Positions 44,344 to 53,429 are shown, numbered from the stretch's first letter. The stretch: DNA of 64,000 nt from CAKZQX01 sp034437035 (GCA_034437035.1 DAOTUI010000078.1:1-64000), one strand, 5' to 3'. The notes: generated by a model not told the origin, from the sequence alone. Translations and numbers: made by a program.

Positions 44344-45504
44344 ATGCGAATCGGAGTCCTCACAGGTGGTGGTGACGTTCCGGGGCTGAACCCGTGCATC
44401 CGGGCTATTGTGTATCGTGCTGAGGAGAACGGCTGGGAAGTTTATGGATTCCGTCGCGGCTGGGCGGGGCCACTGAACTACAATCCCGACGTAGACACTG
44501 GGATGGAGAGTGAGTGGATCGGCCGGCTGACGCGGCAGAATGTGCGCACGATTGACCGCTATGGCGGTACGCATCTGCACTCGTCGCGCACCAATCCGCA
44601 GAAGGTACGGCCCGACGATCTCCCGGACTTTCTGAAAGATAAGTATACCTTCGCCGAAGGTCAGAAGGCAGTGGATTGCACCGATCATGTGCTGCGCGTG
44701 CTGGATCATCTGGGTATTCATACCCTGATTCCCATTGGCGGCGATGATACGCTCTCCTACGCGGCCCGGCTGCACCAGGAGGGTATGCGGGTGATCGCCT
44801 GCCCCAAGACGATGGATAATGATGTGTATGGTACGGACTACTGTATGGGCTTTAGCACGGCGGTGACGCGCAGTGTCAATCTGCTGAACGACCTGCGGAC
44901 CCCCACCGGCAGCCACGAGCGGATTGCAGTAGTTGAGTTGTTCGGCCGCAACAGCGGTGAGACGGCGTTGATCGCCGCGTACCTGGCAAATGTGGACCGG
45001 ACGTTGATCAGCGAGGTGCCGTTTGACGTTGAGCGCCTGGCCGAACTCATTTCGGAAGATCGACGCACTAATCCCAGCAACTACGCGATTATTGCGCTCT
45101 CCGAGGGTGCTTCAATGCTGGGCGGCCAGGTGGTGGAGTATGGTCAGGAAGATGCCTATGGGCACAAGAAACTGGGCGGTATCGGCCAGGCCGTGGGTGA
45201 GGCGCTGAAGAAGATCACTGGTATCGATATTGTTCACCAGCAACTGGCCTACCTGATGCGCGCGGGCGCGCCGGACGCGCTCGACCGCATGGTTGCAACG
45301 TCGTACGGCAATATGGCGGTGCAGCAGATTGAGAAGGGACACTCCGGCCTGATGATGGCGCTACAGAATGGCTGCTACACCACGGTGCCGGTCGATTCCT
45401 GTATCCAGGGTGTCAAGCGCGTGGATGTTGATGAACTCTACGATAAGGAGCAGTATCGGCCCAAGGTTTCGCACATCCTGGGCAAGCCGATGTTCCTCTA
45501 CTAG
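44344..45504 (+). CDS. 6-phosphofructokinase, PPi-dependent type by signature
   Basis: Phosphorylates fructose 6-phosphate in glycolysis. The 386-residue protein has GGGDVPGLNPCIRA at the start and the active-site motif PKTMDNDVYGTDYCMGF. The phosphoryl-donor motif reads GGDDTLSYA: Asp stands where ATP-dependent enzymes have Gly after GGD, and the PKTMDND motif supplies a Lys where they have Gly. Both substitutions mark PPi-dependent enzymes, which are reversible. It has a very good ribosome-binding site (CAGGAGGTAACC) and an extended -10 upstream. The enzyme is alone in its transcript. Confidence 0.92.
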   Translation: MRIGVLTGGGDVPGLNPCIRAIVYRAEENGWEVYGFRRGWAGPLNYNPDVDTGMESEWIGRLTRQNVRTIDRYGGTHLHSSRTNPQKVRPDDLPDFLKDKYTFAEGQKAVDCTDHVLRVLDHLGIHTLIPIGGDDTLSYAARLHQEGMRVIACPKTMDNDVYGTDYCMGFSTAVTRSVNLLNDLRTPTGSHERIAVVELFGRNSGETALIAAYLANVDRTLISEVPFDVERLAELISEDRRTNPSNYAIIALSEGASMLGGQVVEYGQEDAYGHKKLGGIGQAVGEALKKITGIDIVHQQLAYLMRAGAPDALDRMVATSYGNMAVQQIEKGHSGLMMALQNGCYTTVPVDSCIQGVKRVDVDELYDKEQYRPKVSHILGKPMFLY

Positions 45505-45562
45505 CGCCTGCCGATGGACCGACTGTAACAGCCGGCCCCCAATATATCATATCGGTCAATGA

Positions 45563-45757
45563 CAGGACTTACGCGGTCACTCGGCTGGAAGCAGATATCG
45601 CCTCCGGCAGGGCGGAACTGGACATCCTTTTTCACAAAAATTTGGCTCACAGAGCCAAATTTTTGAAAAAGATAGATCACGTACCATGCTGCCGCAGGCA
45701 AATCCGGAATTTCATCTGGTTAAACGTCCGGGTTGCATGTCAACCGCGTAACTCGGG
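45563..45757. mobile_element. Interspersed palindromic element, copy I1 (full)
   Basis: Flanked by TCAATGA at 45556-45562 and 45758-45764. Core 43 bp at 45628-45670, TTTTTCACAAAAATTTGGCTC with loop ACA and two bases missing from the right arm. Ends CAGGACTTACGCGGT and ACCGCGTAACTCGGG. Confidence 0.88.
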
Positions 45758-45764
45758 TCAATGA

Positions 45765-45905
45765 CAGGACTTACGCGGTCACTGACCCGAAAGGGAATTT
45801 TGCCTCCGGCAGGGTGGTACCAGACATACTTTGGAAAAAAAGTGGCTCTGTGAGCCACTTTTTTTCCAAAAAGATAGATCACGTACCATGCTGCCGCAGG
45901 CGCGA
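45765..45905. mobile_element. Interspersed palindromic element, copy I2 (3' end lost)
   Basis: Begins CAGGACTTACGCGGT right after the shared TCAATGA. Core at 45830-45870 (TTTGGAAAAAAAGTGGCTC, loop TGT). After CATGCTGCCGCAGGCG the sequence diverges 28 bp before the prepilin peptidase stop, and the right terminal repeat is missing. Confidence 0.82.
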
Positions 45906-45933
45906 CCATGCCTACGGATGGGAACACAGATCA

Positions 45934-46686
45934 CTAAAACCCCTGAATAACCACATACGCAATCGCCCCCAGGCAGAGGTAGGTGCCATAGGCGATATAC
46001 TCCGGCACATCACTGCGATTGAGCAGCCGTTTGGCAACGACAATTCCGACCGCGACAATCCCGGCAAACACAATCCCGTAGAAGAGTGTCTCGACCAGCC
46101 GCGTTAGCCCGAAGGCCGCACCGATAAAGATTGCCAGGTAGACATCACCCAGGCCGAAGGGGGCGGCTTTGCCCGGAAAAAGCACCTTTGCCAGCGCGAA
46201 CAGCAGCGCAAAGGAGATTCCGCCGGCCAGCGCGCCCAACCCGGCGTTCGGCCAACTGATGTACGGGACAACCGGGCTCAGCAGCAGCAGGAGCAGTGCC
46301 GCTCCCAGGATCACAAAGGTGTAGATCGAGTGGTAGAGCCAGTCAATCGCGCCGGTGACAATCAAAACCGCGCACACAAAAACCAGGTAGAAGAAGAGCG
46401 GCGTAAAGGCGTAGTTGGCATAGAGCAGCGCCAGCACCACCCCGGTCAGCAGTTCGATTACCGGGTAGACCCAGTGGAGCGGTTGTCCATCGCGGGCGCG
46501 ACCACGCTGCACTACCCAGCCGACGACCGGCAGCAGTTGCCACCAGGCCAGCGGTTCGCCCGTGCGGGTGCAACGCGGCCGGCCCAGCAGCCGCTTCTCA
46601 CGCGGCAGGCGAATAACAATGACGTTGAGCAGGAAGCCCAGCAGCAGTCCGGTGATGAAGATGAGAGTGGTAATCATAAGATCCAT
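45934..46686 (-). CDS. Prepilin peptidase (A24 family)
   Basis: The 250-residue polytopic protein has the two catalytic aspartates of type IV prepilin peptidases: Asp in VTGAIDWLYHSIYT and Asp in APFGLGDVYLA (GxGD). It would cleave, and possibly methylate, type IV pilin-like leader peptides at the inner membrane. The cytoplasmic loop that normally binds zinc through four Cys keeps only one (PRCTRTGEPLAWWQLLPVVG, GRARDGQPLHWVYPVIELLTG), so zinc binding has been lost there. The start could be at 46686 or at the Met three codons later (46677). It lies next to aroE and mltG on the same strand, but with a gap. Confidence 0.88.
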   Translation of the reverse strand: MDLMITTLIFITGLLLGFLLNVIVIRLPREKRLLGRPRCTRTGEPLAWWQLLPVVGWVVQRGRARDGQPLHWVYPVIELLTGVVLALLYANYAFTPLFFYLVFVCAVLIVTGAIDWLYHSIYTFVILGAALLLLLLSPVVPYISWPNAGLGALAGGISFALLFALAKVLFPGKAAPFGLGDVYLAIFIGAAFGLTRLVETLFYGIVFAGIVAVGIVVAKRLLNRSDVPEYIAYGTYLCLGAIAYVVIQGF

Positions 46687-46763
46687 CCGTAGTCCGTAAG
46701 CGGTAGCCTATCGTTCGTCCTGCCACAATACTACGCTATGAGCATTACGAACAGCGCACCAAC

Positions 46764-47675
46764 TCACGCCGCACGGAGTGCCGCCCGCATTATCTCCAAC
46801 GGCGCGGGTTGCCCCGTCCAGCGGGTAAAGGCCAGCGCGCCCTGTCGCAGCAGCATCCCCATCCCATCCAGCGGGTGTGCGCCCCGGTCTGCCGCATCCT
46901 GGAGCAACCGCGTCGAACGGTAGACCATATCGTAGACCAGCATGCCGGGGGGCAGCGGCGGGTCGGGCAGCGGCGTCTCGTCGGCATGCCAGCCGAGTGA
47001 AGTCGCATTCAGTAGCAGCGCACTGTCGGCCAGGTAATCCGCCAGATCGAGATCATCCAGCGCCAGCGCAATCAGGCGCGGCGGCGGATAGCGCCAGGCA
47101 ACCGGCAGGCGACCATCAGGGAATGAATGCGGGGTGGATTCCAGGCCCGCTGTGTCGGCCGCTTCCCAGTAGTAGGCCAGGATATCGCCCAGCAGTTCCT
47201 CAGCCCGCTCGAGTGTGCGGTTTGCCACCACCAGCCGCGCCACACCTGCGTTGATCAGCGCATAGGCGGCCGCGCGGGCCGCGCCACTGGCCCCCAGCAT
47301 TACCACATGCCGGCCCTCCGGGGTAAAGCCGCCCTCCTCGCGTAGCGCTTCCAGCAGCGCGGGAGCATCGGTATTGGTTCCGACCAGCGTGCCATCGGGC
47401 CGCTTGTAGATCGTGTTCACCGCGCCAATCTGGGCGGCCTCCGCTTCGATGTCGTCAAGCAGCGGAATGATTGCGGTTTTGTGCGGCAGCGTAACATTTG
47501 CGCCGACCACTGCCGGCTCCCGCAGTGCTGCCACGCGTGCCGGCAGTTCAGCGGCGGGGGTATGCCACGCCGCATACCGGGCATCAATTCCCAGGTGGGT
47601 CAATGCCGCATTCTGAAAAACGGGCGACCGGCTGTGGGCCACCGGGTCGCCCAGAAGAACAATTCGTTGGGTCAT
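46764..47675 (-). CDS. aroE: Shikimate dehydrogenase
   Basis: Reduces 3-dehydroshikimate to shikimate with NADPH. The 303-residue protein has the substrate-binding start LLGDPVAHSRSPVFQNAAL, the catalytic Lys in GANVTLPHKTAIIP, the Asp in VGTNTDAPALLEAL, the NADP-binding GASGAARAAAYAL, and the C-terminal DMVYRSTRLLQDAADRGA. The start MTQRIVLLGDP (47675) is taken because the open frame upstream is low-complexity words. It is leftward of mltG with 49 bp between, in the same direction, so the two may be co-transcribed. Confidence 0.94.
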   Translation of the reverse strand: MTQRIVLLGDPVAHSRSPVFQNAALTHLGIDARYAAWHTPAAELPARVAALREPAVVGANVTLPHKTAIIPLLDDIEAEAAQIGAVNTIYKRPDGTLVGTNTDAPALLEALREEGGFTPEGRHVVMLGASGAARAAAYALINAGVARLVVANRTLERAEELLGDILAYYWEAADTAGLESTPHSFPDGRLPVAWRYPPPRLIALALDDLDLADYLADSALLLNATSLGWHADETPLPDPPLPPGMLVYDMVYRSTRLLQDAADRGAHPLDGMGMLLRQGALAFTRWTGQPAPLEIMRAALRAA

Positions 47676-47724
47676 GCTTTGTAGTCCGTAGTCCGTACAA
47701 ATGACGGACGACCGGGTAAAATAG

Positions 47725-48798
47725 CTACTGGCAGGCTTGAAAATCGGACTGGTACCGCTGGAACTCCTCAAAGGTTGCGGCAAAGTTGTGTGAACCATCC
47801 TTTGCGCAGCTTGCCACAAAGTAGAGATACTCGGCGCTCTCGTCGGGTTGCGCCGCCGCCGTCAGCGCCGCCAACCCCGGATTGCTGATGGGACCGGGCG
47901 GCAGACCGGTGCGCTCGCGGGTGTTGTAGGGATGATCAATCTGCAGATCCGCCACCGTCAGATCTTTGCGCCACCAGGTCTCCTCGGCCACGCTATACCC
48001 CAGCGCATACTGCACCGTCGGATCCGCCTGGAGCTTGCCGCCCCCGGTTTCACCGGCATTTTCCGGTTCGAGCCGGTTCCAGAAGACCGCAGCGATCTGG
48101 GGCATCTCTTCGACCAGGGCCGCTTCGCGCTGGATAATCGAGGCCATCGTCACAATCTCGTGAACGGTAACATCCGGCACACGAATATCACGCTCAATAC
48201 TGTTGTACTGCTCATCAAAGCGATCCAGCATCAACTCGACTACCTCTGTCACCGTTGCCGTAGAAGCAATCCGGTAGGTATCCGGGAAGAGATAGCCTTC
48301 GAGCGAGGCATCGTCCGGCAGGCTACTGAGCAGAAAATAGTCATCCTTAAATACGGCACCATTGCGGGCGGTCGCGAGAAAACTCTCCTCGTCAACCAGT
48401 TCCAGATCGGCGGCCGCAACCAACCCCGCAACCTCCTCGATCCGCAGCCCCTCCGGGATCGTGACCGAGACCTCGTCCACCCGGTTATTTTGCAAGGCAA
48501 TCAGGATATCGCTGACGGTCATATTGGGCCGCAGCATATAGCGTCCCGCCTGCAAATTCTGATCAAGATCTTTGTAGCGCACCAGTGCCGTAAAGAATAT
48601 CGGCTGCCGGATCAGGCCATTGGTGCGCAACCTGGTTGCAATTCGGCCGGCTGAGTCGCCCGGCGCAATCTCAATTTCGACCGGCGTATCGCTGACGCTG
48701 GCCGGGGTGCGCAATTCGCGCAGAATAATATATCCACCACACGAGAGCATTAGCGCAATCATCGCCACGCTCAACATTAAGGCCCGCACATGTCGCAT
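47725..48798 (-). CDS. mltG: Endolytic murein transglycosylase MltG (YceG-like)
   Basis: The 357-residue protein has one N-terminal membrane anchor (MLSVAMIALMLSCGGYIILREL), a LysM-like start (VEIEIAPGDSAGRIATRL), and the catalytic region with Glu in VTMASIIQREAALVEEMPQI, then KLQADPTVQYALG and HPYNTRERTGLPPGPISNPG. These are the family hallmarks. It cuts nascent glycan strands near the septum and sets their length. Start 48798 follows GGGGAAG. It is upstream of aroE. Confidence 0.94.
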   Translation of the reverse strand: MRHVRALMLSVAMIALMLSCGGYIILRELRTPASVSDTPVEIEIAPGDSAGRIATRLRTNGLIRQPIFFTALVRYKDLDQNLQAGRYMLRPNMTVSDILIALQNNRVDEVSVTIPEGLRIEEVAGLVAAADLELVDEESFLATARNGAVFKDDYFLLSSLPDDASLEGYLFPDTYRIASTATVTEVVELMLDRFDEQYNSIERDIRVPDVTVHEIVTMASIIQREAALVEEMPQIAAVFWNRLEPENAGETGGGKLQADPTVQYALGYSVAEETWWRKDLTVADLQIDHPYNTRERTGLPPGPISNPGLAALTAAAQPDESAEYLYFVASCAKDGSHNFAATFEEFQRYQSDFQACQ

Positions 48799-48878
48799 GA
48801 AAACTTCCCCTCCGATTATGTCCAATGCTGCGTATTATAGCACGCACCTGTGTCGTGTCACGCAGCAGGCTAATATTT

Positions 48879-49084
48879 TTAGTGAACAGTGAACAGTGAA
48901 CAGTGAACAACGCTGGTTGCGTGCGAATCCACGGGGAGCGTGGTTGTTCGCTCCTGAACCGTGCCGGGAAATCGGCTATAATACCGGGCAGAGATCGAGG
49001 CAACAGACTACGGACTACGGACTTCAGACTTCAGACTTCAGACTACGGACTTCAGACTACGGACTTCAGACTACGGGATACAGA
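48879..49084. repeat. Short word tandem repeats
   Basis: AGTGAACAGTGAACAGTGAA (four units of a 7-bp word) lies at 48880-48908, and ACTACGGACTTCAGACTTCA-type words fill 49008-49080, up to the TPR gene start. No gene is seen between. Confidence 0.8.
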
Positions 49085-49085
49085 C

Positions 49086-49517
49086 ATGAACAGTTCACCT
49101 GAACCGACCTGGTGGCGGCGCTTGCTGGCGCGCTGGTGGTATGTCTGGGGGCAGAGCCTCTGCTACCGGGGCAACCGCACGGCGGAGCGCAGCTTCTACC
49201 GGCATGGCGTCGCCTCGTTTGCCCGCGCTGCCCGATTATGGCCGGACTTTGCCCCGGCCTACTACCAGAGCGGTCTGATCCGCGGGCGTGAACTGGGCGA
49301 ATATCCCGCTGCCGTCGCCGACCTGAGCCGGGCGCTGGAGTTGCGGCCTGAGTGGCCCGCGCCTTACCTGCAGCGAGGCCTGTTCCACCGCTTCAACGGT
49401 GCGCCGGAGGCAGCCCTGGCCGACCTGCAGCGCTATGTTGAACTGGGAGGCGATCTTTACTGGCGCGGCGAGGCCGAACGCCATATTCGGCAGTTGCAAG
49501 AGGAGTTGGAGTCGTAG
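49086..49517 (+). CDS. Small tetratricopeptide-repeat protein
   Basis: The 143-residue product has a Trp/Arg-rich N-terminus (PEPTWWRRLLARWWYVWGQ) and two to three TPR units: FYRHGVASFARAARLWPDFA, PAYYQSGLIRGRELGEYPAA, VADLSRALELRPEWPAPYLQ, then RGLFHRFNGAPEAALADLQR. It would serve as a protein-binding scaffold. The ATG at 49086 lies at the end of the word repeats with no clear ribosome-binding site, so the start is the least secure part. Confidence 0.7.
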   Translation: MNSSPEPTWWRRLLARWWYVWGQSLCYRGNRTAERSFYRHGVASFARAARLWPDFAPAYYQSGLIRGRELGEYPAAVADLSRALELRPEWPAPYLQRGLFHRFNGAPEAALADLQRYVELGGDLYWRGEAERHIRQLQEELES

Positions 49518-49540
49518 GTTCAACTGAGCTACAGCAACTC

Positions 49541-49951
49541 ATGCTGCATCTTTTACAACCAGTGGCGTATCAGGATAGCGAGTATGAGTTCATCTGTGCG
49601 GCTCCCAACGAGGAGCTATTTGTTTCTATTTCTGGCCCATCGATGTCTATGCGCCGTTATGACTGCCATGCAGGAGCGGATGTGTGGCGTTACGCTTTCC
49701 CAACGGCGCAGGTGCGCGCTGAGGTGCAACAGGCAAATATGCACGTTAACGCAGTGCTTACCCGGTTCTATCACCAGTGGCAGGAAGATCGGTTTCGCTG
49801 GGATGTATCGGTATATGGCACAGATCATGCTATAGATAACCCTCGGGCTTCTGGCCGTCAAGCGACACGGTGGGACGGCGATTGTCCAGAACCCGGAGGA
49901 GGCACTTTACCCGGATATGCCCCGGAGTGCCTGCCGGTATGTCAACGTTGA
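49541..49951 (+). pseudogene. Hybrid open frame: unknown N-terminal piece joined to CheB DNA
   Basis: The first 95 or so residues (MLHLLQPVAYQDSEYEFICA ... QVRAEVQQANMHVNAVLTRF ... DRFRWDVSVYGTDHA) look like a piece of a real but unrecognised protein. After about 49833 the frame runs out of phase through the CheB remnant (RASGRQATRWDGDC...) and its products there are meaningless. It is best read as a fragment fused to another by deletion. Confidence 0.35.
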
Positions 49952-50480
49952 TGCGGTTCTCTCGCTGGGGGAAATCGCAGCAGAATTATCCCGTCTTGCC
50001 GACACACCCGTAGTTGAAGAAAGAGGTATGCCGATGACCGAACGTGATGATCTGGAGGTGCGTATGGCGGGGATGGATCTGGAGGCGCTACAACAGACAG
50101 ATACATTCGGCCCGGCATCCCCTTTCTCATGCCCCGAATGTGGTGGTATGCTCACAGAGTTTTACGATGGCGATCTCCTGCGCTTTCGCTGCCAGATTGG
50201 TCACGCCTATTCCCCCCAGAGTCTGCTTGTAAACCAGGGCGATATGCTGGATCGCGCCCTCGATGCGGCGGTGCGCTCTCTGGAGGAGCGGGCTTTTTTT
50301 GCAGACCGGCCGGCGCAGGAGGCTCGCAATGGTAAAGATAGTCGGGGTGAGCGGCGCTTCCGCCAGCTCGCACAGGAGGCCGAGGAGCGGAAAGAGCAGA
50401 TCTGCCGGGTGATTCTGGCGCATAAACGCCAGGTTGATACACCCGAGGCGGCCGCCGATACCGACAGCGCAACCGTGTGA
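49836..50480 (+). pseudogene. CheB-type methylesterase remnant (C-terminal part)
   Basis: From 49839 the frame reads TLGLLAVKRHGGTAIVQNPE, EALYPDMPRSACRYVNVDAV, LSLGEIAAELSRL, the C-terminal part of the CheB catalytic domain (the D-M-P motif of the active site is present). A tail follows with a CPECGGMLTEFYDGDLLRFR cysteine motif and ends at 50480. A TAG at 49833-49835 closes the frame just upstream, so the Ser and His of the catalytic triad are missing. A start at 49917 would give only the last third. Confidence 0.7.
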
Positions 50481-50510
50481 CGCGTGGGAACAACCATCTA
50501 CCCCATCACG

Positions 50511-50624
50511 TCAGGCGATCAGATCATACTGCCAGGCCAGGCTGACAGCCTCAGTACGGCTGGCCGCGCCCAGTTTATTCAGGATGCTGCGCACATGGTA
50601 TTTGACCGTGGCCTGGCTGATCGA
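50511..50624 (-). pseudogene. LuxR-type helix-turn-helix fragment
   Basis: About 37 residues, SISQATVKYHVRSILNKLGA then ASRTEAVSLAWQYDLIA, are the last two helices of a LuxR/NarL DNA-binding domain with its natural stop. The N-terminal rest of the gene is missing; upstream is unrelated sequence. It stands tail-on against a LysM fragment of opposite strand. Confidence 0.7.
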
Positions 50625-50848
50625 TGGGCGCGGCTTTGTCGAGGCAGCCACGACCCGCGTCATTGCCGATACCATCGCCAATGTGGACATCCCCGCCGCC
50701 GGGGGCACGCCAGAGGTGCCGCCTTCGCCGCCGCAACCGGATGAGCCGGCAAGCGGGGTGGAGTATGTCACCCAAGCCGGGGATACGCTCTGGAGCATTG
50801 CCGAGCGGTTTTATGGCGACGGCACACGCCGGCACAAGATCTACGCGG
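50624..50848 (+). pseudogene. LysM-domain protein fragment
   Basis: The frame reads GRGFVEAATTRVIADTIANV, a Pro-rich linker (PEVPPSPPQPDEP), then the LysM start VEYVTQAGDTLWSIAERFYG and DGTRRHKIYA. LysM domains bind peptidoglycan or chitin-like glycans. The module is cut after about 35 residues where a remnant of the interspersed element begins. Confidence 0.65.
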
Positions 50849-50877
50849 TGCCACGTAAGTCGTGTCATTTGCAGGAA
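50843..50877. mobile_element. Interspersed palindromic element, terminal remnant
   Basis: CTACGCGGTGCCACGTAAGT keeps the two element ends with almost nothing between (ACGCGGT...ACGTAAGTCGTG). It cuts the LysM fragment and sits three bases before the proB stop. Confidence 0.45.
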
Positions 50878-50879
50878 TG

Positions 50880-52040
50880 TTATGCCGGCGCCCCCCCGCC
50901 ATAATCAGGATGGATCAGCACCATATCATCCCGATGCACCACCTCCGGGCCATAGTCATAGCCCAGTACCTCACTAATCTGCGGGGAGCGCAATCCCTTG
51001 ATCAGATCAAGCTCGGCGGCGCGGTAGTGCGTCAGGCCGCGGGCAATCTCGCGCCCCGCCTGAGTGTAAATCCGGATGGTCTGCCCCCGGTCGAAGCTGC
51101 CCTCGACCGTCACTACCCCGGCGGGCAGCAGGCTCTTGCCCTGCTGCAGCAGCGCCTGCACCGCGCCCGCGTCGATGACCACCCGGCTGTGGCGCACGGT
51201 TTCCGCCAGCAGCCAGCGCTTGCGCGACTCCAGATGAGTGACGTAGGTCGGGAAGTAGGTACCCATACGTTCCCCCTGCACCACCCGCAGGACCACATCG
51301 GGAATACTGCCACTGGTGACCACCACCGCCGTCCCGGAGCGGGTAGCCAGGTCGGCCGCCTGTACTTTGGTGAGCATGCCGCCGGTGCCCCGGTGGGTGC
51401 CGCTGCCGCCGGCAATCTCCAGGATCTGATCGGTAATCTCCTCGACGGTTTCGATCAGTGCCGCCGCCGGATCATGCCGGGGATCGGCATTGTAGAGCCC
51501 GGCAATGTCAGTGAGAATAATCAGCAGATTGGCGTCTACCACATTGGCAACCAGCGCCGAGAGCATGTCATTATCGCCCACGCGGATCTCGTGGGTGACA
51601 ACGGCATCATTTTCGTTGATAATCGGCACAATACCCTGCTCCAGGCAGTTGAGCAGCGTATTACGTGCATTCAGATAGCGCCGCCGGTCGCGCAGATCAT
51701 CGCGGGTCAGCAGCGCCTGCGCCACGTTCAGGCCGTAGATGTCGAACAGTTGCTCATACTGGTGCATCAGGCGACTCTGCCCGACGGCGGCCAGCGTCTG
51801 CTTGAAGGACAGGTAGGCATCCTTGCGCTTCTGACGCGGGGGAAAATTCAGGCGCTCCCACCCGGCGGCAATCGCGCCCGAGGAGACCAGCAGGATCTGC
51901 GTGCCGGCGGCGCGCAGCAGCGCCACCTGTCGCGCCAGGTCTACCATAAACGGGCGGTTCAGCCGGTCCGTGCCCGCAGTCAAAACGCTGGTACCAACTT
52001 TGATGACCAGGCGTGCCGGTGGAGTTGTGTTTAGCATCAT
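50880..52040 (-). CDS. proB: Glutamate 5-kinase
   Basis: First enzyme of proline synthesis. The 386-residue protein has the amino-acid-kinase core: RLVIKVGTSVLTAG, LLVSSGAIAAGWERL, VPIINENDAVVTHEIRVGDNDMLSALVANVVDANLLIILTDIAGLY, and GGMLTKVQAADLATRSG. A C-terminal PUA domain follows (VVTVEGSFDRGQTIRIYTQAG ... RSPQISEVLGYDYG). Length matches the PUA-containing form. Start at 52040 (or the next Met). The usual partner proA is not in the window. Its 3' end abuts the element remnant, and the 5' end is close to copy J. Confidence 0.95.
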   Translation of the reverse strand: MMLNTTPPARLVIKVGTSVLTAGTDRLNRPFMVDLARQVALLRAAGTQILLVSSGAIAAGWERLNFPPRQKRKDAYLSFKQTLAAVGQSRLMHQYEQLFDIYGLNVAQALLTRDDLRDRRRYLNARNTLLNCLEQGIVPIINENDAVVTHEIRVGDNDMLSALVANVVDANLLIILTDIAGLYNADPRHDPAAALIETVEEITDQILEIAGGSGTHRGTGGMLTKVQAADLATRSGTAVVVTSGSIPDVVLRVVQGERMGTYFPTYVTHLESRKRWLLAETVRHSRVVIDAGAVQALLQQGKSLLPAGVVTVEGSFDRGQTIRIYTQAGREIARGLTHYRAAELDLIKGLRSPQISEVLGYDYGPEVVHRDDMVLIHPDYGGGAPA

Positions 52041-52083
52041 CTTTTTGCTTTTGTTACCCTCGCTCGGATTTGTTATTAACCCA

Positions 52084-52234
52084 ATGTATGCGATGAGCAT
52101 TCAAACCGGGCGTTTGATCAAACGGAAGGCAGAATCGCCTGCGGCAGCATGGTACTTTCTTAACCTTTTCAGGAAAATGTGGCACGTTGTGCCACATTTT
52201 CCTGAAAAGGATGTTTCGTTACACCCATGCTCCC
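52084..52234. mobile_element. Interspersed palindromic element, copy J (both ends eroded)
   Basis: Inverted orientation (CGCCTGCGGCAGCATG first). Core 47 bp at 52164-52210, CCTTTTCAGGAAAATGTGGCAC with loop GTT, perfect complement. The subterminal AAACCGGGCGTTT is present, but both terminal repeats are degenerate or missing. It lies in the promoter side of proB. Confidence 0.8.
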
Positions 52235-52304
52235 GCACGTCATAGCCAGGCTTATTGCTCAATGTTGATACGGCGGCACTACGCGTCTCGTTGTTCTTTG
52301 TTCT

Positions 52305-53429
52305 CTACTGCTTTGTTCTCTCCACCACAACTTCACGGCCGGATTGGGCCGATGCATAGATCGCATCGACCAGGCGCATCAGCGCCACCTCTTCGTCGCC
52401 ACTGGGGGAAGGCTCCAGATCGTCCAGGATGCAGCGGGCAAAGTGATCAACCAGGGCGTCATGGCCGGAGGGCAGGGAGATGCGGTTCTGCCGGCGGAAG
52501 ACGGGGCGGGTGCTGCTCATCACGCCGCCCGGGTCGCTGTGGAAAGTAACGGTATCGGTAGTGGCATAGTTGGCGACATAGAGATCCGCTCCCGCCTCAG
52601 TGCCGTAGAGCGTGAGAAAGTAGTCGTCGCGCCCGGCACTGGTGTGTGTGGCCCAGTTGACCTCCAGTTGCAGCGCGCGCCCATCGGCGAAGCGGATTAG
52701 CGCCATCAGCATATCTTCCACATCGAATGAGCGCGGCGCGTTCGGCTGCGTACGCGGGTCGGCCGCCTGCGAGCGTCGGACATAGATTTTGCGCCCGTGG
52801 GGGCCAAACTCGGCGAAGGAGACGGCGCTGACGGTTTGCACCGCCGGGTAGCCCAGCAACCAGAGTGCCAGATCCAGCATATGCACCCCTAGATCGATCA
52901 GGGGACCGCCACCGCTCTGCGCTTTGCAGGTAAACCAGCTTCCCAGGTTGGGAATGCCGGTGTTGCGCAGCCAGCCGGTTTTGACGGCATACAACCTCCC
53001 AAAGCGCCCCTCATCCAGCAGTTGTTTTAACCACTGCGCATCGGGGCGGTAGCGGTAGTTAAAACAGACCATCAGCTTGCGGCGATACTCCCGGGCCGCC
53101 GCCACGATCTCCGCCGTCGCGTCGCCCGTGATTGCCGGCGGCTTCTCACACAACACATGCTTGCCCGCCTGCAGCGCCGCGATTGCCACCGGCACATGCA
53201 GATCATTCGGCAGCGCAACACTGACCGCGTCAATGTCGGGTTGCTCCAGCAATTCGCGGTAGTCGCTGTAGCCACGCGTGATCCCATACTGGTGCCGGCG
53301 TTCGGCCAGGAGATCGGGGTTAGCATCGCAGATCGCCACCGGCACGGTATCCGGGCAGGCATGGTAAGCCTCAACATGCATCCGACCCCAGCCCACACCG
53401 ATCACCCCGGTGCGCACAAGATTGCTCAC
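52305..53429 (-). CDS. Gfo/Idh/MocA family oxidoreductase
   Basis: The 374-residue protein has the N-terminal NAD(P)-binding Rossmann start TGVIGVGWGRMHVEAYH, the EKP motif in HVLCEKPPAITGDATAE (catalytic-site lysine), and the C-terminal substrate domain with GGPLIDLGVHMLDLALWLLG. This is the typical dehydrogenase pattern for sugars or inositols and other polyols. The specific substrate is not known. It starts 31 bp from copy K1. It is an independent leftward gene. Confidence 0.9.
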   Translation of the reverse strand: MSNLVRTGVIGVGWGRMHVEAYHACPDTVPVAICDANPDLLAERRHQYGITRGYSDYRELLEQPDIDAVSVALPNDLHVPVAIAALQAGKHVLCEKPPAITGDATAEIVAAAREYRRKLMVCFNYRYRPDAQWLKQLLDEGRFGRLYAVKTGWLRNTGIPNLGSWFTCKAQSGGGPLIDLGVHMLDLALWLLGYPAVQTVSAVSFAEFGPHGRKIYVRRSQAADPRTQPNAPRSFDVEDMLMALIRFADGRALQLEVNWATHTSAGRDDYFLTLYGTEAGADLYVANYATTDTVTFHSDPGGVMSSTRPVFRRQNRISLPSGHDALVDHFARCILDDLEPSPSGDEEVALMRLVDAIYASAQSGREVVVERTKQ

